Below, piece by piece: positions 11,045 through 23,437 of a stretch of 64,000 bases of DNA. The notes beneath the pieces were generated by a model that was not told the DNA's origin, made no database searches, and worked only from the letters and a program-made list of their open reading frames with translations. Location: contig OX940863.1 of NCBI GenBank assembly GCA_954871525.1, forward strand, positions 39,356,501 to 39,420,500. Reading direction: 5' to 3'. Source of the stretch: Parietaria judaica. Taxonomy: Eukaryota; Streptophyta; Magnoliopsida; Rosales; Urticaceae. Both the position numbers and the translations under genes were made by a program. Each line of letters opens with the position of its first letter. The stretch's first letter is position 1.

Positions 11045-13757
11045 TGTTGGAAAGTTTATTTCGTTTCCCGATTATATTAGCACGATTTATGCCGTCAAAC
11101 TGTCTGGGTAACATTTAAAAAATATTTAAAGCGGAAAATTTGTTATTCGTACAACTATCCGACTATCGGATAATAACCAAAATCAAGATCTGATAACTTA
11201 TTAATAATTTAACTTTTCATAAATTCGTTATTAATAATCTAGTCTATAGGAAATAAATAAACTATTAATAAAGGTTTGTATTTATTGACCCAATGCATAA
11301 GGTCATACCTCAGGTGATGACGATTCCGGCAGCGCGTTCTGAACTGGGCAGGGCTTCCCCGATGCTGAGCGAAAATCCCGTGTTCTTCCGATATATTCTC
11401 CTGGACTCCTCGTACCGAAGCATGGGCTTCACCGGCAGAACTTCATCGCAAAAGTTTAACTGATGGTTCTTTTGAAGCTTTCGGACAACGTCTCACTAAG
11501 CCGAACCAGAAAAGAGAGGTCACAGGTAAGAAATTCGCAGACTCTAAAGAGAGAAAAAGATCGAATTCTTGCTCTGGGAGAGGTGTGTGAAATGTGTAGA
11601 ATTAGCATTGTATTTATAAGCTCATGGAAAAGTCAATAAGGGAAGATTCCATGCATAAATTTTGAATTCTATAATGGGGAAATATAATTAATCACTCCAA
11701 ACCAATGGCCAAGATTGAATCACCAAGGATCCAATGGTTAGGATTAATTATGGATTAAACCAAATAGGGAAACCATGAATAAATCAAATATCCATTCACT
11801 TCCTTATTAATAGAATTCGAATTCCCTTAAAACCAATATGGAAAATTAGAATTCAATAAGCTTGATCCAATGGTTGGAATTAATTTCATAACCAATCTAA
11901 TGGACCATACTGATTAAGGACAAAGTCAACTCCCCAAATTTGATCACCAAGATTTAGAATTCGACCTCCATTATAATGAATTCGAATTTTGCATTTCTAT
12001 ATTTACATGTTAATTAATTTCCAATCCAATGGTTAAGATTAAATCTTAAACTAATCCAATGGATATAATTAATTAAGCAATTTTGAAATCCATGCTTGGT
12101 CACCAACTCATTTTCGAATTAAGCTTTCTAAATTAATTATAATGATCCAACAATTAAGATTAAACTTGACCGATCTAATGAACCAAATTAATTTCAAGGT
12201 TCTCCATTAATACCTAAACATAGGTTTTTATGCCGCATATTTGGAAAGTCCAAATCCAAGCAAATTCGTGTAAGCCCAACTCACACATTTACTTGGGCCG
12301 CATTATTTCTACACATTCATATATATACAAAATATATATTTTATTTTAATAAAATAAATCTATTAATTATTAATCAATTATCAATAAGAATATTAATAAT
12401 TAAATTATGTTATTAACCTCTGAACTCAATATCACACATTAATTGTCGTTGTGCAACACCACCATTTAAATTCGTGACTTGTGATTACACTTCTCACATT
12501 TACGAAAACGATCAGAAACTTGAAAATTCTCTAAATCACAAACCGTACGTTGAAACGACTCAGTTCCCACAAAAGTAAAGTCTGGTACACTTCTCACATT
12601 TAATCACAAAAGTAAAGTCTCTTAGAATTTAATTTCCAACAACTTTCCAGTTGATGAAAAATCCAAATTCAACTCTATTTTATCAGTTAAATTTCCGGTA
12701 CCAAACTTTGGTACTTTTGCCACCAAAAATAAAACTTCCAAAATCTGACACAGACTTTACTTTTATGAATCCTTAAATCACGTACGTATCATCCGTTCCG
12801 GAGCTATCTGGGGACCATGTACCCGTATAACTGAAGCTCCAACAAACTGCTAGTGGTTCGTCAAACCTCGGTGTTATTCCACTATAAACCCGAGGCTGCA
12901 CTCTCTAGTGATACAGTATATATTATTCCTTTTATAGCAAGATGTCCATTGATATAATCAAATTCGGGTTATTGATCTTTCACTTGATGATCCACACACG
13001 AGCAGGCGGTTTTTACCGTTTTGCCTATCATTGCATTTTCATCCTTAACTCAGTTAGTAATATTGTGAGTAACCCACTTATGGTTTCGATTCATAAGTTG
13101 TGCACGGGTACCTCTCACTTCTCACCACTAACAATCAAGAGAATCATCTTGACTCTGAATAGAGCTATGTTATGTTCGTTTCTATAACCAAGCTACCCTT
13201 ATATGTTGACTATCATGTTCCCAAAATAGCAGCATTGGGAACGACAGTAAATGTCAGTCAATAGTCTAGGCTCGAGGTCACTCAGGTCTTAGATCGGATA
13301 TCCATTTGATCATCTACTAGTGACTCAACTCCAAGTTGTCACTGACGGTCTTATATGACAACTTCCGGAGTTTAAGTCAGGTCTAGTCCAGTATGAAGCC
13401 GCTTCATACTTAATGCACTAGTAGTGAGTGTGACACACACACTTAATCCAGAATAGGATTATGTCACTTAGTCACATTAATGACTTTATCCAATTAATGA
13501 GCTCCCACTCAGTTAATCAAGTCACGGACATTTTAAGTTCATTTATTATGATTATTAATTCTTCCTCACATTGACTCGGTTGTGATAATAATAACATAAT
13601 TGCATCATTTATGAACTATGGAACAAACATTCTATTTTACACTACCAGAAACTATAATATGATTAACATAATAAGTAACATCTTTTATTCAACGACTTTG
13701 GTCAAAATCTTTTACAATTAGGGAAAAGACAACTTGTTTAAGGACACATGTCCAACA
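11045..13757 (-). repeat. copia family A long terminal repeat, full length (2.7 kb)
   Basis: It starts TGTTGG and ends CCAACA (plus-strand reading), with TGTTGGACATGTGTCC as the minus-strand 5' end. It is homologous to the LTR at 49862-52483 (opposite orientation) and to the fragment 33882-35086. Shared blocks include the GC-rich segment at 11290-11460 ('aatgcataaggycrtacct', 'gcttcgccggcagga' types) and the long segment at 12640-13230. On the minus strand it is preceded by a purine-rich tract (13758-13781) and followed by a primer site (11029-11042), so the same LTR looks like both a 3' and a 5' LTR. Confidence 0.85.
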
Positions 13758-14590
13758 GTCTCCACTCTTGTTCATCTTCTTACAATCTGCGAGTTGCATC
13801 GGGCAGTTTTTTTTCCAGTGCCCATGCCTACTACAGTAAAAGCACTTATGATCTTTTGCAGCCCCATCCCTAGGTTTCATAGCTTTCGCATGAACCTTCA
13901 GGTCGCGAGGTGCATTGCCTTTCCTTACTTGGCTTATCTGCCTTTTACCTTTACGAGCATCAGGAAATTCCATGACCGTCTTGGCATTTACCTTGGGAAC
14001 ATTACCCTCAGTTGTTTCCAACATGTTGTGGAGCTGGTGCAGACTCTTAGTCTCATAAGACATGTTATAATTCAGTATGAACTGATTATATGAGTCAGTG
14101 AGTGATTTCAACACGATGTCAATGTAAACATCCTCTGGTATTTTGATCTCCAGTCGTGTGTCATACTTTCAGACCAAACGATCATTTTAAGGACATGATC
14201 GCTTACACTGATTCCTTCATACATTCTTGCTCTGAGCAAGTTTTTCATGATCTTGAATAGGGCGTGTCGAGCCTCTTTCTCATACATCTTTTTAAGATGT
14301 TGAATCATTTCCCATGCAGACATGAGCTCATGCTGATCCATCAGATTTGATGTCATAGTGGCCAGCATCAGACATGAGAATTTTGCGGTATCTTCGGTAT
14401 ACTTTTTAAAAGCATCCATATCTGCACAGGAGGCAGTAGCCAGTGGTTCCTCAGAAGGTTCATCAATTATGATGTACTCCTTCTTTTCATGCCTGAGCAC
14501 TACTTTGAGGCGTTTTTGCCATTCTGGGAAATTCTTCCCATTCAAGATGTTTTCCTTTTCAAGGATCGATCTTAGTGAGCTATTAGACAT
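13758..14590 (-). pseudogene. Ty1/copia gag (UBN2-type) with zinc knuckle, frameshifted
   Basis: ATG at 14590 begins MSNSSLRSILEKENILNG, then NFPEWQKRLKVVLRHEKKEY, the N-terminal signature of plant copia gag. The reading continues to about 14150, where the frame shifts (the 'VLKSLTDSYNQFILNYNM' segment is in a different frame from the block before it). Near 13840 is a CCHC zinc knuckle, CFYCSRHGHWKKNC. The frame then runs straight into the LTR at 13757 with no protease, integrase or RT between. The purine-rich stretch 13758-13781 both encodes KKMNKSGD and resembles a polypurine tract. Gag packages element RNA. This copy is broken by the frameshift. Confidence 0.85.
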
Positions 14591-16097
14591 GGTGTATATT
14601 TTTCTACAAAATATAAGTGAAAACTTAATGAGCACAAAATTAATTAAATTATGATGTATAATTAAGATAAACGTAATCATGCTTTAAAGTTACCCTCATC
14701 AATTCTAATAATTTAAGAACAACACGCATAAAACAACGGTTGTACTTATATCTAATATAATTGCTGACAGTTAGATTAAGAACTTGTTATTAACTCTAAC
14801 TGGGTTTTAACTTAGTCTTCGGTGCCTACTCATATTAGGTTCCCCATTTAGGTTAAACCCTTGTATTGAGTCGGAGGATCTGATCCAGATAAATCTGGAT
14901 ATGGTGTCCTTCGCGTTCGTGATATGTTAAGAAAAAGTACCCCACCGGCGTGGCAGGTCTACTTGGATCCGCCCATACACGTTACGAGGACTCAAAACAA
15001 GGAAGACTTACAACCTACAATAGAGGGGTTTTCTTTATTGGTGATCCTTATATTAAGTTTATTATTAAAAAAATCTGCTAAGAATTTATTCAATAGCAAA
15101 CTTTGAATGTAGTCATAATCGGATCATGACTATATTCATAATTATATATTAAGAGATTGAATTTTGTTAAATATCTATTTAATGAAAAATAACTCTTAAA
15201 TATTTAATCAAGCATTCGAAATCTAATTAATACATGTAGTAATTAGATAAAAACATATTCTATTCTTATTTAATATCTCATGATTGTAAATCCGATTTAT
15301 TAAGCTTAGATTTTCAATTATTAAACTAATATGAATTAATTAAAAAATAATTAATTAATATTAATAATAATAAAAAATTACGGCATCGGGGTGCGAGTAG
15401 GGAGGGGGGGGGGGGGAACCGTGCTCGCACGGGCTGCAAAAAAGGCAGCCCAACAGCTTCGGGCAAGGTCTGGGTTTAAAAAACCAGCATGTGGGCTTCC
15501 TATTCGGCCCAGAACAGTTCTGGAATTGGTAGGCCCGGCCCCATTGGCCCAGGTTAACAGTTGACCTGGGTCGGGTCGGGACCCGGGCCCAGGTCTTGTT
15601 TTGACCTGAATCCGGTTCGGATTTTAGATCGGGTCGGGTCATGATCCGAGTCCAACTCGGGTCAGCCCGACTCAGGGTCTAGGTCAAACACGGACCCTTT
15701 TGACTTGGGCTGAGTCAGACCCAGCCCATGAACTGTGGGCCTAGAACTGTTCGAGGCCCACACAGCCAAACCCCAATTGTTAGGTTTTGGCTAGGGTTTT
15801 TAACCCTAGTCGTCGGCCGAGTGCGCGCTGCGGTGGCGCGTCCGCCTAGCGCCGCCGTGATCCGGCGGTGGTGATGAGATCGCTGCCGCCACTCACGGTG
15901 GTGCTCCGGCGGACGCGCCTAGATTAAAAAATATATATTTTTTGCATTAAAAAATTGAAAAATGCGCACACGATTTTTTCCGAACAAAATTAATCATAAT
16001 TAATTCTAAGCTACTCCCACTGAAAATCTAAGCACATCAAAAATTTTAGAAAATTATTACGAATCTAATGATTTAATTTTTGAAAAATAATTAGACC
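14591..16097 (-). other. leader of copia family B element
   Basis: Untranslated stretch between the primer site at 16098-16110 and gag. It contains a GC-rich block (about 15385-15910) with a 12-base G homopolymer near 15406 and repeated 'gggtcgggtc' type segments. ORFs there are compositional artefacts. Confidence 0.5.
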
Positions 16098-16110
16098 GGC
16101 TCTGATACCA
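16098..16110 (-). promoter_or_regulatory. primer-binding site of copia family B
   Basis: The minus strand reads TGGTATCAGAGCC, one base after the LTR end CCCAGCA. Confidence 0.88.
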
Positions 16111-16111
16111 C

Positions 16112-16975
16112 TGCTGGGTTTTTTCGATGACTTTTCTCTATCTCGAGTGCGGAAATCTCGGGATATCATCAAAATTATGATCTACAATATATTCGACTAT
16201 TAAGATAAGAGATTCGATACGTTACCAGACTTTTGGTACTTTTGCCAACAGTACCAAAATAGGCCGATTTCTCCACTGATTGCGTGCTCGGGATTGGCGC
16301 GGTTTGGATCGTGCTTCACATATGCAAAGCCTCTAGCTTGTCTACCACGTCGCTGCGGGAACATCTCTAAAACCGGAAATCTCCTTGATTGACATCTAGG
16401 TCTCTCTTGGTGATTAGACGGCAAACCGACGGGAACACGGGGAGAGAAAACTCGTCCTCTGTATTGCTAGAGGAGGGGGTGAATTTTCTTTTCTCTGGAA
16501 GGAGGGGATGTCAAATTTTTGAGCTCCATGTGGCTTAAATAGCTCACAGGGTTAAATGACCTAATGTGCTTTTGAGCCCAGCAAATGGGTTCAGGCCCAT
16601 TAGGTCATAATTAATTGATTATTTAATTATCGGTTTCACAAATACCGTGCTAATTAAATGTGCCCAGGTCAGACCCGAAAAGTCAAACGGACTCAAATCC
16701 CGATTCGAGCAATTCCTACAGTTCCAGGTTGTCTGGTTCCTAGGTTGACACAACAACTTGGTTGGCCGGTGTCTAGTGGATGCAACTTGGTCTCTAGGAT
16801 CTCCGGTTCTTAGCCGTCCTGATTGGTTCATCGTGACTGAGCGACTAGCTAGTCTGGGACCAAGTCGTTGTGACCTGATCGCTCCTTGACTCGGTGATCA
16901 GAATCAGATCGAGTTTAACCTCACGTACTTGATTTAAATGACAACAGTTAAATGACGAATTACACAACAACAGTT
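16112..16975 (-). repeat. copia family B 5' LTR
   Basis: The minus-strand end is at 16112 (TGCTGGG on the plus strand), directly followed by the primer site. Its first 310 bases match 7009-7320. A minus-strand TATA-like GCTATTTAAGCC lies at about 16536-16547. The outer boundary is placed near 16975, after CACAACAACA, only by resemblance to an LTR terminus. The flanking pentamers (GTTCT at 7004-7008, GTTAG after 16975) do not match, so this end is uncertain. Confidence 0.65.
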
Positions 16976-18217
16976 AGAAACAAATCACCGTAATAAGCTC
17001 GGGATGCATCAGTTTAAGATATAAATCAGAAGGAATATTAAAATACAAGCTGAGGAAATCCTATATTATAAATATTTGCATGTTGTTTGAATTGTCAAAT
17101 GCAAGTGGATTAATTAAAGATCTCCAAAAGCATCACTCTAAGGCTAACATATTAAACTAGAGACAAAAAGTATAAGTACATAAGATCTGTAAAGGGGATT
17201 GCATTGTCGTATATATTTCTTTAAGTACTAAAGGTATCATGACCACGTTTCTTAAGTTTTTTTCTTTTCAATTTTCTTTATCCAATTGCTCATCACCCTT
17301 TTTCATCATTAAGGTAAATTAAGATTAGAACACTATTTTTTTACTTCCATATATGGCCATGGCACTCGAACTAGATAATTTATGAATATATATACTTTTT
17401 CTTGAGAAGCATATTTTTGTTCCTTAACCTAATATAAAGTGAATAACATATAAGTACTAAATTTTTTTATTTTTGATCAATTTTTTTATTTTTATTTATG
17501 TCAAACGTCAAAGTTTTCAATGTTCAACAATGATTTTACACTCAAATTTTGTCCACTTTTTCAATTGATTTAACAGAATTTTAGATATGGCGTTAACAAA
17601 ACTCTCTCTATCGGAAGGGAAACGTATCTGAGGCTTAACGTTGCATTTAAAATTATGTCAAATCAATACAAAAGTGGACAAAATTTTAAAAATAAGTGAA
17701 TAGAAGTTTTATTTATTGAGAATTTCGGCTGTGTAAAATAGTTAATATTAAGAATTTTACTCGTGAAATGAAAAATCAGATTTATCCTACGATAAAATAA
17801 ATATATTAAATTAGTATTTGAAGTTTCAACTATACATATTTTATTTACTACTTCTAGCTCAATCAATCAATTCAAAGCGATACCATGTGTAACGATGACT
17901 CAACCCTATGCAGGCTTGCTAGTTTTGCGTTTATATATGTACTTTTGTTTCAAAGCAAAGCCAGCCCCGCACGAAGTCATTAGAAAATTAATATCATATT
18001 CGAACATCAATTTAATACACTAAACAAACATACAATAAATAAAGCACTTGAAAGCAAAATTAAATCAGCCAAAAGTCGATTGGATTCGCTTCGTAGTTTT
18101 AAGGAAACCCGTGCCTTTAACTACTCTATTCTATCCCTCAAAAAAAAAAAAACTACTCTATTCTCTGAAAGTGCAGCTTTTCATCTGCTGACCAATCCAA
18201 ATTTCCTGATAATCACT

Positions 18218-18254
<37 letters not shown>

Positions 18255-19468
18255 CGTACTAACGAAAAATTGATAGTTCGATTTTACAGTTTTATTGACA
18301 GTTAATAACTAGTTTATCGATGGAGTTTTCATAAGATTTACCGATAATTTTTTTGTAAAATATAATATTTACATTGTACAAGTATATATTACACTAATAT
18401 CTATTTTATAAGTAAATATGTGATATACTATAATTAATAGTACTATTGATGTTTTAAAAAATTATAAGAAAAAAAATTATTATTAAAAATTATCCGTAAA
18501 CCGTTGAAATTTTATCAAATTTGTTAAGCATTCATCAGTTTTTTTTTATCAATTTACTATCTTATAGTCGGTAAGCGGTTAATCACCGGTAAACACTTGG
18601 TAACCTATGAAATAATAACGGCTAATGTGGGTTACGGTCAGTAAGCAATTAACCAATATATTTACTTACGATTAAACTCAATATTTTAAACATTGAATTA
18701 AACACTGCAAGCAATGGAAATAAAGAGGATTCCCGAAAGAAGAAAAAAAAATCTAATTTGACAGGCAAAACATGGCTGAAGAAAAAGAAATCAATGTAAT
18801 CGAAAGAAAAGGACACAAAGAGTGCGAAAAGGATGAAGGACGCCTCCATACGAAAAATCCTAGTAACCCTCAACTTCTTATAAAGAGCCTCGAAAATTTA
18901 TATAAGATGTCTAAACATTAGAACGGGCCAGTTCCGGTCACAAATTCTACCAACCGCGCGCTAATTGAGCTCCTAATTGTTGCCAGTTAACTGTGATTTC
19001 TGCAAAATAGAAAAGTAAGGAAAAATGAAAGCAGAATAAAGAAGAATGAGTTCATACTTATCATCAGGAATATTCTTGGGATTTCTCTTTTTTCAACTTT
19101 AACAAACGATATATTGGCTGTTTATTATACCATCCTTGGTTGCATAAACTATATGTATGATTTTTATACATTGTTAGTTGCATAAATCAAAGGGGAAAAC
19201 CCCACTATGATATGTAGGACTTGGCAAACTGTAGCTATATTGTATATTTTTCTCTTAGCTCACAACCTCACACTATAATCTTGCAAAAGCCTAACTCTCT
19301 ATTAATATATTGATTTATCTTTTTAAAGCCAAACTCCCTATTAAAATAGTTATTATCTCGCTTATAAAGCCTAACTCTATATTAAAATATTTATCATCTA
19401 GATACTTTACAACAAATAAGCATAAGATTCCTTAAAGTAGAGATGCAAAAACTATAATATATAGTAGT
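16976..19468. other. AT-rich intergenic DNA with a foldback repeat
   Basis: No gene was recognised. It holds the inverted repeat at 17539-17690, a long poly-T (about 18220-18247) and scattered homopolymers. A cluster of related 'cggtaagc/ggtaacc' fragments near 18560-18660 may be old transposon debris. Confidence 0.5.
17539..17690. repeat. foldback (MITE-like) element with ~50-bp arms
   Basis: 17539-17590 (AAATTTTGTCCACTTTTTC...) is nearly the reverse complement of 17640-17690 (...AAAAGTGGACAAAATTTT). The spacer is about 50 bases. No target duplication is evident. Confidence 0.65.
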
Positions 19469-20947
19469 TGTTATGTGCATTTTTGGCAAAGGTCAAAGCC
19501 CGTTAAGAAAAGTCAAAGCCTGTCATGGTAAGTTAAGGCCCATCACCAACGCCAAAAGCCCGGGACCGAAGAACTAAGACATTGGCGAGGCCCGGGGTCC
19601 AAAAGGCGACGAGGCGACAAGCCGACGAGGCGACGAGGCGACAAGCCGACGAGGCGACAAGCCGACGAGGCGACAAGCCGACGAGGCAACAAGGCGACAA
19701 GCCCCCTCGTCATAACTTGACGAGGGCGTAACTTGTAATCATTCCACACGACGAGGAGATCCGAGGCCACGAAGATCTCCGGGAAATCCTCCGGATTTCC
19801 CCGAACACAACAAGCGGACTCGCGGACAACCCGAAGACATCAAAGACGAATCAAGAAGCACCGACGATCCCTTCTGCAGAGGAGAAACTCGCAAGCCCCT
19901 GGAGGTGCAATATTCAGGGAATTCGCAGACCCCTGAAGGTGCAGTTATCAGGGAATTCGCAGGCCCCTAGGAAGTGCAATTTCAGGGAGTTGTTTTTCCT
20001 ATAAATAGGAGCCTTCTCCCCCTCATTTCGACACTCACTCACAACTTTCTCAAGAGCATCTCTCTCTAGCTTTCTCTCTCTAAAAATTCGTCCACTCCTA
20101 TAGGAGGAAGGACTTGAATAAGAGCTGAGATCGATCTAGAAGCAGAGTCTTAGGCATGAGAAGAAAGGTTGTTCGACGAGTCAGCTAAGGCGTCCTTCGC
20201 CAGGTGGGTAACCACGCCACCACCTGTGAGGTCGACAGAGGAAGAAGTGTCCCTTCGTCAGGATAAGGCCCCTCGTCATACGAGGCCACCTACCCCGGCA
20301 AGGTCGACGGAGGAGCACACCTCGTCAGGTCAAGGCTCTCGCTGTACTTCGCCAACACGAGGGAAGTTCGACAGTGAGTTTGCCAACACCAACGAGGTCG
20401 ACGAAGAACACATCACGCCGGTAATACCCAGCCATCGGGGCAAGGGTCACCCCCGCGCCGCCAACATCGGCACTTCCGACGAGTCAAACCACATCGTCAT
20501 TCACCCGCCGTTTATCACTAACCCCGAACTACGTGGGACCTGATTCTCTTAAACTGAGATACGTAGGCAGCCTCGCCCAACCATAAGCGACGGGGCACGG
20601 GCCCATTCTACCCTTTTTTGCAGGTCCTCCCTCGACGTAGGAGCTCGCCAAGGAAGGAAAAGCACGAAGAATCATCAAGATCAGCACGGAGCTTCATCAA
20701 GACCGGACTCCGCCCGGATGAGGAGCTTCGCCGTGAACCGGACTTCGCCACCACCAAGGAAGTTCGCCGAGGATCGTCAACGACAGCCCGGAGACTCATC
20801 CAAGACGACGGAATCGCCTCCAGCTTTGACGATCAACAGTCAACCCGCGTTGACTCAGCATTCAATCATCCTTGTGTTCAGCGGGTCAATCTCGGGACCC
20901 GAACCTTGGATCCGACTCTAAGTTAAAGCCATTTTTACGCATTAACA
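19469..20947 (+). mobile_element. solo LTR with perfect 5-bp target duplication
   Basis: A 1479-bp block bounded by TGTTA...TAACA and flanked by GTAGT at 19464-19468 and again at 20948-20952. There is no primer site, PPT or coding domain, so it is a solo LTR formed by LTR-LTR recombination. A plus-strand TATA box (CCTATAAATAGGA) is at about 19999-20011 with a CT-rich leader after it. Downstream is a segment containing GAGATACGTAGGCAGCC, which is common in plant Ty3/gypsy LTRs (from memory, not a search). U3 contains a GC-rich array of GACGAGGCGACAAGCC-type units at about 19605-19705. ORFs over 20169-20926 are inside the LTR and are not genes. Confidence 0.9.
19605..19705. repeat. tandem array of ~16-bp GACGAGGCGACAAGCC-type units
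   Basis: About six degenerate units inside the solo LTR. Minus-strand translation gives a spurious SPRRLVG-type repeat. Confidence 0.85.
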
Positions 20948-21070
20948 GTAGTTAATAATCAGTCATAACCAATAATCAAGTCATAGCTCATAAGATTCCA
21001 TTAGAAGGTTCAAATTGACATTGTACCCCAAAAATGCTTAACAATAATAAAAACAATTTAACCATGCATA

Positions 21071-22656
21071 TATGGGTGTAAATAAAACCCAAAAATGCTG
21101 GTTTTAAACCGCATCCGGACCGTAACAGCATTTAAAAAAAAAAAAAACCCGAACCGTATTAATACGGGTTAAACCGGAACCGGTTTATTAAAAAAAACGC
21201 ATCCGGATTAAACCGGATCCAGGTCCCGGATTTAGAGAATAAAAACCCCGGAACCCGGATAGTAGGTTACTAAAACCCGCTTATTAAATATATATATATA
21301 TAAAAATATTTAGAATTTTTCTACCCAAAAAGTAACTCATTATTTCTCCAAGTGGATATTAGTCATGTTTTAGTACAAACTGATGTCGTTTTATTTAGCC
21401 CAACATGGTGTCGTTAAATATTTTTGTGCTATGCATAGCAGTCCGTAGCAATCTGGATGTTTTTTTTTTTTTTTTGCGATATGTATAGTAAGACGATTAA
21501 CTATGTTTAGCAAACTAGATGATATTAAGTTTATTAATAGGGTTAATTGCGGCAATAATGCACAACATTTGGTCAAGAGGGGTTTTAGGTCCCCAACCTT
21601 TCAAAGTGTGGGCAAAAGTACACAACGTTTGTTGAATGTAAAATCTGTTGGTCCTTCCGTTAGGGATGTTAAATTCTGCTGATGTGGCATCGTTAAACTG
21701 CCAAATGGACTGCCAACTGTAATATTAATTACATAACTTAATTAATAAGAATAAATTAAATCATATTTTAATTATGATTCAAAAAACAAATTAATACTTT
21801 AAATTAAATAAATAATTTTTACTCCCACCTAAAAATCTTACAGACTCTTCGTCAAACATGACTAAAATTTTGAAAAACGACGGATTATTAAACACGACTA
21901 AAATTTGCAAAGATTACATAACGACGGTTTATTAGAAACGACTAAAATTTTGGGAAAACTACCGATTATTAAAAACAACTGTAATTTAAAAAACGACATA
22001 GTAAAGATGTGAATAATATTGAAGCACGAGTTTAAAAATAGGAACTACGCGTTAAATAAGTATTGCTCGTTAATTTAAAGTCTTAATTTATTTTTTGAAT
22101 CATAATTAAAATATTTTAATTTATTCTTATTAATTAGGTTATGTAATTAATATTACAAGTTGGCAGTCCATTTGGCAGTTTAACGATGCAACATCAGCAG
22201 AATTTAACATCCCTAACGGAAGGACCAATGGATTTTACATTCAACAAACGTTGTGTATTTTTTCCCACACTTTGAAAGGTTGGGGACTTAAAACCCCTCT
22301 TGACCAAAAGTTGTGCATTATTGCCGCATTTAACTCTTATTAATATGTAGCAATGTGGATGTTTTAAGATATAGTATGAATATGAACTTGATTATAATTA
22401 TTTCAAGTTATTTTTATATATAAATTCAAGTTCAAATCCGAGTTATTACGCGAAACTTTATTTTAAAATTGAAATTGCATGAAATCCGGATCCAGCTTTA
22501 AAAACCGGTTTTTCAATACAAAACCCGGATCCGGATTTTAGGGTTTTTTTGAAAAAATATCCGGATCCAGGTTCCAATATCAAGAAACTCGGAGTCCGGA
22601 TCTGGGCACCGGGTTTGGCAAAAAAAAAAAGGGTACCCGGCCCGCTTTCACCCCTA
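21071..22656. mobile_element. non-autonomous hAT-like element
   Basis: The left end TATGGGTG and right end CACCCCTA are inverted, and both subterminal zones carry many CCGGATCC / AACCGG / ACCCGG motifs in inverted arrangement (21110-21280 and 22480-22645), typical of plant hAT MITEs. No transposase is present. A clean 8-bp target duplication was not visible. A second element (21540-22336) is nested in its middle. Confidence 0.6.
21540..22336. mobile_element. Mutator-like non-autonomous foldback element, nested
   Basis: Long terminal inverted repeats of roughly 235 bp (left 21540-21775, right about 22095-22336) start GGGTTAATTGCGGCAATAATG and GAGTTAAATGCGGCAATAATG. They are flanked by an exact 9-bp duplication TTATTAATA at 21531-21539 and 22337-22345. 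Long TIRs plus a 9-bp duplication identify a MULE-derived element. The ~300-bp core holds three diverged repeats of an 'acgactaaaattt' type segment and no ORF. Confidence 0.88.
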
Positions 22657-22881
22657 CATACTACAATTTTATTTACTCAACGGCTAAGCAGGTGGACAAG
22701 TACGTGGCTGATACTGTTCTTTAATTTTCTCGTATGACAAACAATTGATAATAATTTTTCTGTATACAATTTAATTAGTTACCAATGAGATTAGACAAAA
22801 AATATTTTTAATCAAACCTTAGAATTTATGAGTGAATCAGTAGAGTGATAAATACTTGCTATAATAAAAAGATGATCTATA
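22657..22881. other. short AT-rich spacer, nothing recognised
   Basis: This lies between the hAT-like element and the next MITE. No coding or repeat signal was seen. Confidence 0.5.
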
Positions 22882-23186
22882 AAGTATGATGACAAAGTTT
22901 TCTTAAACACAATTCTATTATATAGACATGCGCAAATGCTAATTTTTTAGAATTTTGAATTAATAAAAAAAATCATACTATTTATTAAAAAAAAAAAAAC
23001 TCATACCACATTTATGATGAACACTGTCAATTAATATATTCATTCATGAATGGTGTGTTTAGGGAAAAAAAAAACTGTTTAAGTACGCTAAGGGATATAT
23101 CAAAAGTTTCATAATTAATGTGAAAAAATTAGCATTTGAGTATGGCTATATAATAAAATTGTCTTGATAAAACTTTGTCATCATGC

Positions 23187-23188
<2 letters not shown>
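22882..23188. mobile_element. MITE with ~80-bp inverted repeats and TA duplication
   Basis: The left arm (AAGTATGATGACAAAG..., to about 22960) is the imperfect reverse complement of the right arm (about 23115-23188, ...CTTTGTCATCATGCTT). TA flanks both ends, as expected for Tc1/mariner-type MITEs. Confidence 0.65.

Positions 23189-23250
<62 letters not shown>
23189..23250. repeat. (TA)n microsatellite
   Basis: An uninterrupted AT dinucleotide run adjoining the MITE right end. Confidence 0.95.
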
Positions 23251-23252
<2 letters not shown>

Positions 23253-23388
23253 TTAGCACTTAAGTACATGCAACTTAAATATTTAAATCTTTTAAACTAT
23301 ACTTTTTTTGTTGGTATAATTTGTGGCGTTCATAATTTTTTTATTTATTTTAGATTTAATAATAGTACTTTGAACAAAAATATATTTA

Positions 23389-23391
<3 letters not shown>

Positions 23392-23436
<45 letters not shown>
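23392..23436. repeat. (TA)n microsatellite
   Basis: A second AT dinucleotide run. An ORF spanning both runs is an artefact. Confidence 0.95.

Positions 23437-23437
<1 letters not shown>

Noticed and set aside
15361..15642. 93-codon minus ORF in the GC-rich part of the family B leader
   Set aside because: Repetitive 'gggtcgggtc' DNA, no domain, lies between the primer site and gag.
20169..20926. Three plus/minus ORFs of 63-124 codons
   Set aside because: They lie inside the solo LTR defined by its target duplication, with no domain similarity.
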